The position numbers were made by a program, and so were the translations under genes. A stretch of 64,000 bases of DNA from Locusta migratoria (lineage: Eukaryota; Arthropoda; Insecta; Orthoptera; Acrididae): assembly GCA_026315105.1 (NCBI GenBank), contig CM048744.1:369037159-369101158 (forward strand). The letters are read 5' to 3'. Below, piece by piece: positions 43,503 through 55,009 of this stretch; position 1 is the first letter of the stretch; each line of letters starts with the position of its first letter. The notes under the pieces are model-generated. The model made no database searches, had not been told where the DNA came from, and was given only the letters and a program-made list of their open reading frames with translations.

Positions 43503-43950
43503 TTAACTGATACAACCAGACTCAGATGTAAACAACAACTAATTTATTCCTCTAATCGGTACAGTCTGAAACAAGTAATACACTGTCACGACGTGTGGCC
43601 GCACAAGTGCGAGGCCACAACTCACAAACACAAGCGCTTCTTATCGTACTGGAGAGCACAATCCTCCGAGACGACAGCCGATGAGACTGCCGCTGGCGAG
43701 TCTACGCTGGCCTTATATTAGGGTCAGCTGGTTCCTCCAACTAGCACGGAGGGCGCTTGTTCCAGGCCACGCCCAGGATCGCACTAGTGGAGCCCCCTGT
43801 TCGAGAGCTTCGAGCTATCGCAGTGTGGCTATCTCTGGATGTTTTGAAGTTACGGTGCCCGACTCCTAAGGAGCTGGCAACCCATATCGTTGTGCTGTTG
43901 GAAGGGTAGTCGAAGCTGCAGGCGTCGAATACCGCGGTCGTACCATTAAC
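43503..43950 (-). mobile_element. solo LTR, 438 bp, in the RTE-like element
   Basis: The insert 43508-43945 begins TGATACAACC and ends GGTCGTACCA, so it has TG...CA ends. It is bounded by a 5 bp TSD TTAAC (43503-43507 and 43946-43950). On the minus strand it has a TATA-like CTAATATAAGG (about 43715) and, downstream, GGAATAAATT (about 43535) as a polyadenylation signal, which fixes its orientation. No internal retrotransposon sequence is present. The 5 bp TSD fits Gypsy or BEL-type. Confidence 0.78.
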
Positions 43951-46365
43951 GTTCATCTTGTATCTTTCTTTCAAGACACTGCCCATTCCATTCAATTGCT
44001 CTTTCAGATGCTTCGCTATCTCTGACAAAATTATTATGTCATCGGCAAACAGCAAAAATTTTTTTCTTCTCCCTCAACTTTAATTCCCTATCCAAATTTA
44101 TCCTTGCATTCCTTCACTGTTTGCTCAATGTACAGATTGAACAACATTGGGAAAAGGCTACAACCCTGTCTTATCCTCTTCACAACCTCTGTGTCTCTTT
44201 CTTGCCCTTCGACTCTTCGTTCCCTATATTTTACCTCTACTACCTTCAGAATGTGAAAAAGCCTGTTCCAGTCAACATTGTCAAAAGCTTTCTCCAGAAC
44301 CACAAATGCTAAAAACGTGGGTTTGCCTTTCCTTAGCCTATCTTCTAAAATCGTAATGTGAATATTGCCTCCAGAGTTCCTACATTTCTCCTAAATTTTA
44401 CAGCCATGACTTATTAAACCTGTAATTTTCACATTTGTCAGCACTTGATTTCTTTGGAATTGGAATTACAATATTCTTTCCCTTAAATCTGAGGATATTT
44501 CCCCTGTATCATATATCTTGCATACCAGGTGGAACAATTTCTTCATTACACGCTCTTCTAACGATATCAGCAGTTCAGACGGAATATCATCTACTCCAGG
44601 GGCCTTGTTTCAACTCAACTCCTTCAGCGCTCTGTCAAATTCTTCTCAATTATCATATCTCCTATCTCATCTTCCTCTTCATTTCTAAAATCCTGCCTTC
44701 AAGTTTATTTCCTTTGTATAGGCCCTGTAAATATTCCTTCCACAGTTCAGCTTTCCCATCTTTGCTTAGTACTAGTTTTCCGTCTAAGTTCGTGATATTC
44801 ATTCATCTGCTTTTCTCGTCTCCAAATATCTCTTTTATTTTCCTGTAGCTGTATCTCTCTTTCCCATATTGAAGGATTCTTCTACGGTTCTGCATTTGTC
44901 ATCTAGCCACTCGTGCACTTCCTATCAATCTCATTTTTCAGACACTTGTACTCCCGTTTGCCTGTTTCACTTGCTAAATTTTTATATTTTCTCTTCTTAT
45001 CAATTATGTTCAGTATATCCTTTGTTATCAAAAGACTTCTATTAGGCCTTGTCATTCTGCCTATATGAGCCTCTGCGGCCTTCACTACCCTATCTCTCAG
45101 AACTACCCATTCTTCTTCTACTGCATTACGTTTTCCCAGTTTCAGCCAATCCTTGCCTAATGCTCTCTCTGAAACCACCAGACACCTCTGGTTCCTTCAA
45201 TTTGTCCAGGTTCTATCTCCTAACTTTTCTTCCTTTCTGCAGAGTTCTAATCTGCAGTTCATAACCAATAAGTTATGGTCAGAGTCTATATCTGCCCCTT
45301 GTTTCTAAATCTATTCCTTACCATTATAAAGTCAATCTGGTACCTTCCAGTGTCTCCTGGTCTCTTACACGTATTCAGCCTTCTTTCATGATGATTAAAC
45401 CGAGTGTTGATGATCATTAAATTGTGCTCTGCGCAAAATTCTACCAAGCGATCTCCTCTTTCATTCCTTCTTCCCACTTCATATTCACCTACTACATTTT
45501 CTCTTCCCTTTCCTACTACCGAGTTCCAGTTCCTCATCACAATAAAGTTTTTGTCTCCCTTAACTTTCTGAATGATTTCTTTTATCTCTTCATACATTTC
45601 TTCGATATCCTCATCATCAGCCGAGCTAGTTGGCCTATAAACTTGCTCTACTGTGGTCGGTGTCGGCTTCGTGTCTACCTTTACTACGATAATGCGTTCA
45701 CTATGCTGTTCATAGTCGCTTACCCGCATTCATATTTTCTTATTCATCATCAGACCTACTCCTGCATTACCAGCAACTGATTTTGTATTTATAACCCTGT
45801 ACTCACCTGACCAGAAATTCTGTTCATCCTGCCACCAAACTTCACTGATCCCTACCATATTTAAGTTTAACCTACCCATTTCTCTTTTCAAATTTTCTAA
45901 TTTACCTACGCGATTAAGGGTTACAACATTTCACGTTCCGTTTTGTTTTTCTTGATGACGACATACAACTCCGCTCGAAGATCCGATTGGGGGACTATTT
46001 TACCTCTGAAATATCTTACCCAAGAAGAAGCCGTCACCATATATTCATACAGTAGAGCTGCATGTCCTCGGGAAAAGTAACAACTGTAGTTTACCATTGC
46101 TTTCAGCCGTTTGCAGTAACTGCATGGCAAAGCCATGTTAGCTGATGTTACAAGTCCACCTCAGTCAGTCATCCAGACTGTTGCCCCTGTAACTACTGAA
46201 AAGGCGCCTGCCCCTCTTCAGGAACTACACGTTTGTCTGGCCTCTCCACAGTTGCCCCTCCGCTGTGGTTGCACCTACGGTACGGCTATCTGCATCGTTG
46301 AGGCACGCACGCCACCCCACCTCGGCAATGTCTGTGTTTCATGGAGGTTCATGGGTATTTCTCTA

Positions 46366-46637
46366 CAATCACTTTAAAATAGTAGCTGGAAAAAGTTGAT
46401 TTTTTCTCTAAACATAATTTTTTGGTGGTAATTTTTTACAATTTTAACTTCTTTAATTTTAACTATTACATTAAATACTACTAAAGTAGATCTGCAACAT
46501 CATTGTACTATCTGTTATGTGGTAAATAATTCATTGATGTAAATTCAGCAGTTTCAGAGAAAAAGGAGCATTTATACTGAAAAATGTTATCAGGCTTGAT
46601 TCCATGGTGGGAATTCTGCTGAACGGTTGTTTATTTG
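46366..46637. other. AT-rich 3' flank of the transposase remnant
   Basis: Very AT-rich with TTTTTT runs. Possibly the 3' untranslated part of the Kolobok/Mutator-like element that follows on the minus strand. Confidence 0.35.
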
Positions 46638-46912
46638 AGTTTTAGAAATTTTTTCAGCAATCAGTCGTAAATATTTATTCACAGATCTAGACCACTGTGT
46701 GGTCATTATCAATGCTTTAAACAAATGACTAAAGCACGTAAAACATTTCGACCTCCATGTTGGACGTTACGTTCATACTGATGCCGCACTGATGCATCGG
46801 TAATCGTTTTTTTAAGCATTCATAATGAACACACAGTGATTGAAATGTAGATCTGCGAATAAATTAATATTTACCACTGATTACTGCAAAATTTTCTACA
46901 AAACTGAAAAAC
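46638..46912. repeat. imperfect inverted repeat (foldback), about 275 bp
   Basis: The left arm 46638-46719 and right arm 46813-46912 are inverted: TTTTAGAAATTTTTTCAGCA, AAATATTTATTC and CAGATCTA on the left have complements on the right. About 90 nt lies between the arms. No coding trace. Confidence 0.65.
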
Positions 46913-46999
46913 GTCGTTTTTAGAAAATTGCGTTTAAAGCAAATAAATTAATATACAGCCAACTGATACATAAGAAATATCTTAGAATCCTCCTGGATG

Positions 47000-47260
47000 T
47001 TACTCTTCATCTCCTCCTTCATCCTCCTCATCCAGTGCTGCCCTCCTTCTCTTGGATCTGGCTTCTTTTGGCATACTGTCTGTTGCAATCCCTGCCTTCA
47101 TGATTCGCAGTTGGTCCATCACAGTTTTGCTGTAACCTGTATGAAATCCAAGATGCTCCAGAATCTGGAGTTTTCCAGAACAGCCATAATTAAAAGTAAG
47201 AACAGCATCGAAAACCGCATGTTCAATGACTGGACTTCCAACAAACACAGAATCTAAAAC
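47000..47260 (-). pseudogene. transposase C-terminal fragment, Kolobok/Mutator-like type
   Basis: The minus-strand frame ending at 47000 reads VFDAVLTFNYGCSGKLQILEHLGFHTGYSKTVMDQLRIMKAGI, then KEARSKRRRAALDEEDEGGDEE and stop. The pattern of AVL.FN.G...KL.VL..LG...G..T and a following K.ARK.RR acidic-basic tail is what I remember from the end of insect Kolobok/Mutator-like transposase proteins. Only about 80 residues remain and no catalytic residue is included. The stop and downstream sequence look natural, so it is a 5'-truncated relic or the 3' piece of a longer copy lost at 47260. Confidence 0.55.
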
Positions 47261-49093
47261 ACGGTTAATGGATGACTGTTGTTATCAGAAACAAATTTAC
47301 GGTTCAAAGAGTTTCCTGCGAAGTAGCGCTAGTGTATGTAACTTACGAAACGGACAGTTCTCTACAGAACGAACGAAACCGCAGCCTTCTAGACTATGTA
47401 GTACCAGACAAAAATGACGGTATGCGAAATGATGGAAAACGAAATGCTTAGAAATGTCAGTGCATGATTATTTCCAAATATTAATTAGAAATAGTAAAAA
47501 ATCGATATTTCAATAAAACCAACGCCAAATTAGCCTAAATTTAAACACCCATATTTTCATAATTTGCTTAAAAGTAAAAATGTGAAATTTTGTAATTTTG
47601 GGCCATACGACTACCCATAAATACTTTTAATATTGGTCTAATAACTTATTCCCTCCAAACAAGTATTTTTTTGACTTGACTAAAACCTTACCATATTGTC
47701 GCAAGGTAATATGATACAGTTACATGGCAATGATAGTGCTGCCGCAAAGATTTTAACTTTCCTATGTGACGTGCCGTATTATAAACACAGACCCAATGAT
47801 GGCAGTACAGCCTGCTGGAATCGGCCATGTAAATAGAAATGTATTAGCGATCCTTGCTCATGCTTTATGTGATGAACTAGCTTTTACCCTCGGCTTCGCA
47901 CCCGTTGATGTCAAAGAGTACCGAAAATACAATACTTGCGCAACTTGTTCGGATGTTATAACCACGATCATTAGGATAAAAGAAAAGTTTCCAATTTTTC
48001 TGTTAAAATATAAAACTTGTGTAGAATGACGGTAACTATTGTCCTTTATATAGATGAAAATAAAGATATTATTAAATCCGAAAACAGCTCTGTTTGTTAC
48101 ATCGTGACCAAAACGCTCACTGAAGATAGGTTATACAACTTGTAAATTATGCACGATTCAAATGTCGTCGAAATCGGTTCGGCGGTTTCAGTACGTTGCT
48201 GTCTTGTGTAAGCAATATACGTAACCATTAAAAGTATTTTAATAAATATGATAAATTTAAAAAGTCAAAGAATAAATAGCTTTTCCAAGGACTCTCCAAG
48301 CCTCTCAGAAGCTATGAGAGAAAAACGTTGATGTTCAGCAGTTCCATATTTCGAGTAATATGCTTAAAATCAACAAATAACTTTAATTACATACTTCGTA
48401 AACTACCCTATATTCTTCTGTAGCATTCAAGCAATCTCAATACCAAATTTCATCAAAATCGTTTAAGCGGTTTACTCGTGAAACGGTGTTTATAATATCA
48501 GTATCGATTTTGTTGATCGTATCGTACCAAAAATTAAAACGACAAACTTTTGGGAAATTAACAGGTTATTTACATTGCAAATTCAAGATTTTGGAAAAGA
48601 TGTGTGAACTTGCGCAGCATTCAAGAATTACTAATAAAGGTACTTTTTAAATAAATGACTAAATGAGTAATTGGCAAAATAATATGTACAGCAGTTTTTG
48701 GTTATAAAACAACACCACAAACTACTAATTAATTCATTATTGTTATTATTCTGCGACTAATTCAACCTGTTGGTCACCATCTGACGTAAATTTTAGTAGC
48801 TAGTTGTATAACAATGAAAATAATAAAAAATGAAACCAGTAAATTGTGGTATTTTGTGACAACATAATGAAGTCTATAAATGATAAGCAGCGTAACTTTA
48901 AGAAGATTTTACCTAGATTGTGTAACGAAAAGTAGGTTCTATATACTAAAGGCTATTTATATTGCTACTGTTGCATACGCCCACTCAGAACGAACTTTAT
49001 TATATCTGACAAGTTAAAACTCAAACTCAGATTCGAACCATCAAATCGAATCCGCGTATCCAATGTCACTCACAATGAATTCTAGAAGTATAC
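47261..49093. other. AT-rich stretch with Helitron-like phrases
   Basis: Phrases such as ATTTCATCAAAATCGTTTAAGCGG (about 48446) and GTCGAAATCGGTTCGGCGG (about 48162) are common in non-autonomous Helitron-like and other insect repeats. No ends can be set and no protein trace is seen. Confidence 0.4.
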
Positions 49094-49099
49094 ACAGAA

Positions 49100-49292
49100 A
49101 TAAAAAATGTTCAAATGTTTGTAAAGCTTCTGGGACTCAACTACGGGGTCATCAGTCCCTAAACTTTCAAACTACTTATGAACTTGCTAACAGTAAGGAT
49201 ATCCATCCCCGAGGAGGGATTCGAACCCCCGACCGTAGTGGCCGTGCAGACCGTGACTGGCGCGCCGCAGACCGCTTGGCCACCGCGGCCGG

Positions 49293-49293
<1 letters not shown>
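49100..49293 (-). mobile_element. SINE family A, copy 10
   Basis: The body 49107-49293 ends in CCACCGCGGCCGGC. The left flank has TATACACAG, the right flank starts TACACACAC, so a TSD may have merged into the microsatellite. The TSD is not certain. Confidence 0.85.

Positions 49294-49373
<80 letters not shown>
49294..49373. repeat. (CA)n(GA)n compound microsatellite
   Basis: Alternating AC from 49294 to about 49327, then AG to 49373, directly at the SINE head. Length may be affected by assembly. Confidence 0.95.
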
Positions 49374-49378
<5 letters not shown>

Positions 49379-49714
49379 ATACAAAAAATTGTTAGAGAGG
49401 TTTGTAGTTTTTGCTGTTTGTCATTATTGCAGCTATTGCACAATATTAATCACAGAGGAAAAAATTGCTATCAGGTACTGGAGCTGATCTGTTTGAAGGC
49501 CCTGGTACAAGCTTATTAGCTACAGTAACAATATGTTTGACAAAACTGCCTGAGTTACAGCTAACCGTGAACCATGTCTAATGTAATTCACGAAATATCA
49601 TTTTACATGCATCATCACCTTCTTACGATTAAAAATTTTATCTGCGATAGGTTAATATTCAGTCACGATTTTAATATGTACCTAAGCGAACAAGGGAAAT
49701 AGTTGTAGGCTATT
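49374..49714. other. unassigned AT-rich spacer
   Basis: Nothing recognised. Confidence 0.4.
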
Positions 49715-50205
49715 CAAAACATTTTACGGGTATGCAGCCAGGTATGAAAGTTGGCATCGGCCGATATTTCGGCAGGAGCACACCCTGCCATTCTCAAGAC
49801 AATACTGCAGAGAGGGATCAATGTGCAACGACGCGTAAAACGCCGATTCTCAATGACAACACACAGCGAGCAAACATGGACACGGCACAATCGCACGACC
49901 AATGATGAAAATCAACAGCAATATCGATAGTAAACATCATTTTCAACGGGTGAGGTTGCATTAATTTTGTCTCTCTGTTTCTGGAGAAGTGAAAGAGCGG
50001 GATTTCATGCAGAATTTGAGCAAAAACCTCCCTATTCAACAGGTTCTCTGCTAGTTTTGTTTCAATCGCTTCCTTGCTAACACAATCCCAGTAGCTGGAA
50101 GTGCATGACAAAATATCCAATTTGTTGTATTCCTTCGGGTGACCTGTGTCTAAGCAATGTTTGGCAACAGCAAACTTATTATCTTGTGGCAAACATGACG
50201 TGTGA
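49715..50205 (-). pseudogene. Penelope-like element, GIY-YIG/C-terminal fragment
   Basis: The minus-strand frame 49818-50192 reads NKFAVAKHCLDTGHPKEYNKLDILSCTSSYWDCVSKEAIETKLAENLLNR. This corresponds to the C-terminal half of the GIY-YIG endonuclease of arthropod Penelope-like elements (KSAVAEHC...GH, SYWD, KEAIEIRLA.NL.NR). It is cut at 50205 by a SINE, so the first half of the nuclease is missing here. The 3' flank (49728-49800) has the GGTATGCAGCC...ATATTTCGGCAGGAGCACACCCTG block, also found at 7535-7620. A Penelope RT piece on the same strand lies at 51.24-51.49 kb and may be the same element, split by later insertions. Confidence 0.8.
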
Positions 50206-50502
50206 CGAAACTTCTTGGCAGATTAAAATTGTGTGCCGCAACCGGGGCTCCAAACTGGGACGTTTGCATTTCGCGGGCAAGCGCTCTACCGACTGAGCTA
50301 TCCCGACACGACTCATGATACCGCCCCATAACCTTACTTTCGCCAGTACCTCGCCTCCTACTTTACAAACTTCACAGAAGCTCTCCTGCGAACCTTGCAA
50401 GACTAGTACTCCTGGAAGAAAGGATATGGTGGAGACGTGGCTTAGCCACAGCCTAAGGGATGTTTCCAAAATGAAACTTTCACTCTGCAGTGGAGTGTGC
50501 GA
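50206..50502 (-). mobile_element. tRNA-derived SINE, family B, full copy
   Basis: Plus-strand reading starts AAACTTCTTGGCAGATTAAAA, holds an inverted tRNA-like region (GGCTCCAAACTGGGA, CTACCGACTGAGCTATCCCGAC) and ends AAAATGAAACTTTCACTCTGCAG...GTGTGCG. About 300 bp. The same arms make up the palindrome at 33.4-33.7 kb. Confidence 0.8.
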
Positions 50503-50960
50503 TCTCTTGGTTTCATATATTGCTTTATTTCGGTTATTACAGCTTTCTTTCCATTTATATTCAGTCCTACCTCTGATGCTTTGCTCCCATATCCTTTGCT
50601 GCAATGCGAAGTACAAGTCCTCCAAGCTGCCTGTCAATCCCCATTAAATTCCTCTTCGGCGCTACATTGCCTTCTGCATCACAAGATCCAGGACCATCAG
50701 AAATAGAATAGGTGACAGTAAATATCCTTGCTTAATTCCTGTGTCTACTTGGATGGGTTCCGACAGCATCCCTTGATGTAAAACTTGACATGTGTAGTTC
50801 TCATACATTTATTGGTTTAGTTATCATTATACTTTTCTTAGGAATCCCAAATTTGTGTATGCCTTTTCATAGCTTCTTCCTCATAACACTGTCAAAGGCC
50901 TTTTCCAGTCTGCAAATGGTAAATACAATGACGATTGAACCACCGAATATGCCGAGAATA
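50503..50960 (-). pseudogene. non-LTR RT fragment (RTE-like or related)
   Basis: On the minus strand, pieces read SLQTGKG (from a DL.KAFD block, near 50900), a KGCCRNPSK..QELSKDIYCHLF region corresponding to the G.RQGD.LSP.LF RT block (near 50730), and ASEVGLNINGKKA. The fragment is out of frame in several places and has neither end. It differs from the 42-46 kb element. Family assignment is weak. Confidence 0.5.
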
Positions 50961-51239
50961 TCAAATTTCAGGCGTTACCTCTCACCACGGAATACGCAGT
51001 AACTGATATGCTTCATCTCATCGGCCTTCCTTGGTTGAATTCTTCTCTTCCATATCTTCTCTTCTTATCTCTAACAGCCTTTTTCTCTAATATCTCCTGC
51101 TGCCTCTCCTTTCCAGCTTAGTTTTAATCTTCCTCTTCTCCTTAACCCTTCAAGATTTAGATTTACGAATCGAATTTAGATGGTCCTAAAACTGGTTACT
51201 TTTTTTAATTTTTACCATGAGGCCAGACTACGAATCTAT
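50961..51239. other. unassigned spacer, CT-rich
   Basis: CT-rich sequence (CTTCTCTTCTT type at 51040-51140). Could be the rest of the neighbouring retroelement, not recognised. Confidence 0.35.
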
Positions 51240-51490
51240 CATCCACATATCTCTAAAACATTGCTGAAATAAGTTGAGAGGAGCACATGTCGGAATAAGG
51301 CTACAACCTGCTTATCAAAACGTTTCTCAATCAAGGATAAAGACTCAGCAAGTGGAACTTTGGTAAATAATGATACCTCATAAAAACTTACTAGCAAGTC
51401 AAAGATGTTGAGTCTTACTGTATTCAGCCTACTAATAAAATCTGCTGAATTTCGGATATGATGTGGACATTTGTCCGGATGCACGAGAGA
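51240..51490 (-). pseudogene. Penelope-like element RT fragment
   Basis: The minus-strand frame 51239-51514 reads HHIRNSADFISRLNTVRLNIFDLLVSFYEVSLFTKVPLAESLSLIEKRFDKQVVALFRHVLLSTYF. This is the RT block of Penelope-like elements with SFDVVSLFT.VP, where the catalytic Asp in SFDV reads Tyr (SFYEV). The next block with GVAMGSPLSP is not seen: the frame ends shortly after. A non-LTR fragment on the plus strand starts at 51487. Confidence 0.78.
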
Positions 51491-51960
51491 GAATGTCACG
51501 GAAATGATGCACAATCTGAGGTGGAAATCATTAAAAGAAAGGCTATACGGTGAGGTCTATTTGCGAAATTTCTTTAACCAACTATCTGCTCCGAATGTGA
51601 GCATATTTTGTTAGCTTCCACCTACATAGGGAAAGATGAACATCATAATAAAATAAAAGAAATCAGATCGAAAAGCCGCGCGCTGGAATGGTCGCGCGGA
51701 CTGGAGCATCACGTTACGGCTCGCGTGGCAGCTCGCGTCGGACGTTCGAATCCTCTCTTGGGCAAGGTGTGTATGTTGTCCTTAGTATAAGTTAGTTTAG
51801 AGACCGATGTCCGGAATAGTTTCGTCTCTTACGTTTACAAACATTTGAATTATTTTTCAGATCGAAAACGGAAAGATTTATATGTTCCTTTTTACCGCGC
51901 GCTATTAGAAAATGGAAAGATAGAGAAATATAAAAGACACGCACTTAAATATGATTTGCG
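51487..51960 (+). pseudogene. Jockey/CR1/L2-group ORF2 C-terminal fragment with a SINE inside
   Basis: Before the SINE: RENVTEMMHNLRWKSLKERLYGE, LPPTYIGKDEHHNKIKEIRSK. After it: RSKTERFICSFLPRAIRKWKD, then a 3' untranslated-like stretch (ACTTAAATATGATTTGCGCAGG) to about 51960. This is the tail that follows RRAARFV in the 11.6 and 62.9 kb copies. RT is absent. The reading is continuous across the SINE if its TSD is counted once. Confidence 0.8.
51664..51868 (+). mobile_element. SINE family A-related, copy 11
   Basis: The body 51675-51857 has a diverged head (GCCGCGCGCTGGAATGGTCG) and box B (CGTTCGAATCCTCTC). It is flanked by a perfect 11 bp TSD CAGATCGAAAA at 51664-51674 and 51858-51868. Confidence 0.88.
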
Positions 51961-53461
51961 CAGGATTTATTTTCGCATAGACGAGACATTTGTAGAGGAA
52001 TTACAAACAAGATACGCTATCAGATCCAGAGGAAGGTATGAAGGACATGTGGTCAAGAAAACCTTGCTTCCGGTCAGCATTCCACACCATGCAGCCGTTA
52101 CTTTTTATTCAACTGGCATCAGAAGGTTGAATAAAGCCCGTCCCATCCGTCTCGCTAAGAAAAACCTCTGGCAGGACCAGGAATTGGCCCTCCATATGGC
52201 AATGTGATGATCTCGTATCTACTATGCATTTTCTATCGCCAAGGTTTTTGTCTTTTTCCTAAAATAAATAACTAGTTATCGTAATGGGAAGGAAATTAAA
52301 ATGTAACGTGTTTTTTTCTAGTTTTGAACATTATGAATTTTCTTCGTTGTGGTGTTTTCTTCTTCCTTACTTAAAATCTTGTCTCTTAATAATGTTAAAA
52401 TATGTCTATAAAATGTGTGTGTTTTTTAGAAATAGTGATTTTTATGTAGATTATCTAGAATTCACGACAAGGACAAAAAAAAGCAAAGTAAGTAGATGAA
52501 CTGGTCTTTTGTGGCTTCTTCTGATGAAACTATTTTCCTGATAATGTAAAGTAATTCAATATTAGATCTATTGCTCTTGCATTAGTATCCTTAGCTAACT
52601 CGTTACGTTCAAAAGCTACTGCGACAGACTTTAGAGGATTCTGCAATTGAAAGTACAATTCGAGCCACGGTAAAACTTGAGGGGCAGAGCATTGTTCAGT
52701 ATAGTTTTCGCGCACTGTAAAACCTGGTACGTTCACAGGCGGCGTTTAAACTGAGCACGTTTGATGAGTGAATAGCGCCATCAACCGTTCTGCTGCTGCT
52801 AGAGAGAGTAGCGATTTTCCACAACGTGTCAGTAAAATGAACACTGAAATGTTCTTCCGTCTAGCGTGTTCGTAAAAGTTCGCTCTCGTTATCCTAACAA
52901 TCGGTACGCTGCGTGACAAACCCGATTTGGCTACGTGCAATAATTACCCCCTGTCAGTAATGAAAACAAGTTATTAGCCAATACGAGCCAACTTCCTGTA
53001 ACACCAAATTGTTATTTACTATAAAAGTGTTTGTAGTTAGTAGGCGAAGAAAATACATTTTCTACCACTTCACGTGCATACGAATGAGACACCTAAAACT
53101 TGCATCCTTTTATTTCGTGAACTGTTCCGGATATCGAAACGAGGTTTTCGGCAAATTTTAGTGCCTTAAGAGGAATTTACTTCGTATGTGATGAATAGTC
53201 AGTCGTAGTTTGTGTATCGACATAGATACTGAAGCACGTATTTCTTTTCATAGCTGCATTAAATTAGCTCTTGGAAAGAGCTTACCAGAAGAAATTCGAC
53301 AAATGTGCTAGACGTGGAAATCCAAGCAGTCAGAGTAGACGATTGTAGTGTAAAAACCGCCAATATGATCTCTGTCACAGCAGGTGTTTTACTTTTAAAA
53401 CAATTTAGCCTTGTATGGGAAAAGATGTGTAAGGTATTTTTTCAAGCCCGAGATAATTAAT
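51961..53461. other. unassigned AT-rich stretch
   Basis: Short frames only (for example 51845-52207, which begins in retroelement sequence and runs into unrecognised DNA). No repeat ends found. Confidence 0.4.
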
Positions 53462-53658
53462 GCCGGCCGCGGTGGCCGAGGGGACTGAGGCCCTCCAGTC
53501 ACGGTCTGCACGGCCACTACAGTCGGGGGTTCGAATCCCCCCTCGGGCATGGATATTTGTGCCGTCCTAGTTCGTAAGTAGTTCATAAGTAGTTTGTAAG
53601 ATTAGGGACTGATGACCCCGTAGTTAAGTCCCATAGTCTATACAAACATTTGAACATT
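53462..53658 (+). mobile_element. SINE family A, copy 12
   Basis: Full-length type: GCCGGCCGCGGTGGCCGAGG head, box B GGGTTCGAATCCCCC, tail TTTGAACATT. No clear TSD. Confidence 0.9.
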
Positions 53659-54244
53659 CGAGACAAAAACTACATATCAAGTGTGTGAGAAAACTATGGG
53701 GAGTTGTATGGTGGGGAAGGGGCACTTTAAGGCAATTAGATGGTAAAAATGCCAAAAGAAACTGAAACAAACGGCACGCCTGACGCTTTGTGTACCGTAA
53801 GGGGGTGTATGGGCTGAAGGTTAATTCTGTTTCCAAGTGCTATTGCATGCAGATAGAAAAATTATCCGGGTTCATTAAAATAAATACTTGCTTCAGTATC
53901 TGATAGATGATTTTTGTTATCTGTGTAGATGACTAACTTGTGGTGTACAAAGTAAAGAAGATACAAAATGAAGAATGTCTAAGGAAAGAAAAGCATTTCT
54001 GAAGAAGCGAAATTTGCTGACATCCAACGCTAATTTAAATGTTAGGCTGCGCTCAGTGAGTGGCTGCAAGTAGACTCCAAAACAGAGTGGACTCACTTCA
54101 TAACCGAATGCAGGCTGTGCGGTATTGCATAATGCCTATAATGGTTTCTCTAGGCGGGACTAATTTTTCTCCGTGAGCCTATCTTAAATTCTATTCGGAA
54201 TAGGCCATACGTACATACGCATTCCTGTCATATCTCTGATTGTA
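53659..54244. other. unassigned AT-rich stretch
   Basis: Nothing recognised apart from short runs. Confidence 0.4.
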
Positions 54245-54965
54245 ACCCATTCTACATCTACATATATACTCCGCCATCCATCCAAAGGTGTGTGGCGGAA
54301 AGTAGCTAGTACCAGTAGTAGTTACTCGCTTTGCGGTTCCACTCCCATACTTGTATGTATCCGTACGAGCCGTAATCTCTCTGCACTTATCTTTGTGGTC
54401 CTTCACGAAATGTAGGTTGGCGGCAGTAAAATCGTTCAGCAATCCGCTTCAAATTCGCTTCCAAATTTCTCCAACAGTGTTAGTGGGCGTCGGCTTGCCT
54501 CCAGCGACTCCCATTTCATATCCACTTCATATCGCTATGCAGCGTTACGCCTAGACAATTAATTGACGCGAGTCTGTCAAGCTGCACACTACTAATGCTG
54601 TATTCCAACGTTACGGGATTGTTTCTCCTACTGATCTGCATGACCTTACATTTTTCAGCATTTAGACTAGCTACCATTCCTCAAACTACCTAGAAATTTC
54701 GCCCAAGTCATTCTGAATCCTGCTACAGTCTTCAATGATGACGACTTCCTGTACACCACATCATCATAATCAGCAAACAGACGCAGATTGCAACTCAGTT
54801 TGTCCATCGGATCCTGTATATGGATAGAAAATAACAGCGCTCCTATCACACTGCCTGAGGTATTGCTGACGATACCGTAGTCTCTGATGAACACTCACCA
54901 TCGACGGCAACTTCCTCCGTTCTGTTACTTGTCTCGAGCCACTCACATATGCTCGTACCTTAGAT
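54245..54965 (-). pseudogene. Jockey/CR1/L2-group non-LTR fragment (3' end and part of RT)
   Basis: The minus-strand 3' end has TACATCTACATATATACTCCGCCATCC (plus strand), like the (TGTAGA)n tail plus untranslated region of the 26-28 kb element. The reading then gives KDHKDKCREITARTDTYKYG (54191-54442) and, at 54667-54894, NTSGSVIGALLFSIHIQDPMDKLSCNLRLFADYDDVVYR: the FADD motif is altered by an insertion (FADYDDVVY). A region between the tail and the RT is missing, so this copy is internally deleted. Same family as 26163-28668. Confidence 0.8.
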
Positions 54966-55009
54966 AGCAATCCTCCTGCGAATTATGCTTTCCTTTAAAT
55001 CTTTCGATT

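Larger units (their letters stand above)
42415..46365 (-). pseudogene. RTE-like non-LTR retrotransposon, nearly full length, broken by three insertions
   Basis: Minus strand, 5' to 3' from about 46365: leader and 5' sequence (46365-45960), endonuclease at 45286-45729 (EQVYRPTSS, VMRNWNSVVG, YEVGRRNERGDRLVEFCAEHNL, GRYQIDFIMV), linker 44903-45178, RT at 44088-44303 (EKAFDNVDWNRLFHIL, IRQGCSLFPMLFNLYIEQ) and 43980-44050 (LFADDIIILSE, FADD pair intact), then the C-terminal RWVDHVTNKVLNRIGEKRSFWHTL at 42810-42945 and a 3' end at 42415. Frameshifts and stops occur throughout, and the usual GDWN reads RNWN. Two SINEs and a solo LTR interrupt it. Element length without inserts is about 3.1 kb, usual for RTE. 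Confidence 0.85.

Noticed and set aside
49063..49519. Open frames with long Arg-Glu or Ser-Leu repeats
   Set aside because: They are translations of the CA/GA microsatellite and the SINE next to it.
51845..52207. 120-codon frame as a host gene
   Set aside because: It begins in the tail of a non-LTR ORF2 and continues into unrecognised DNA.
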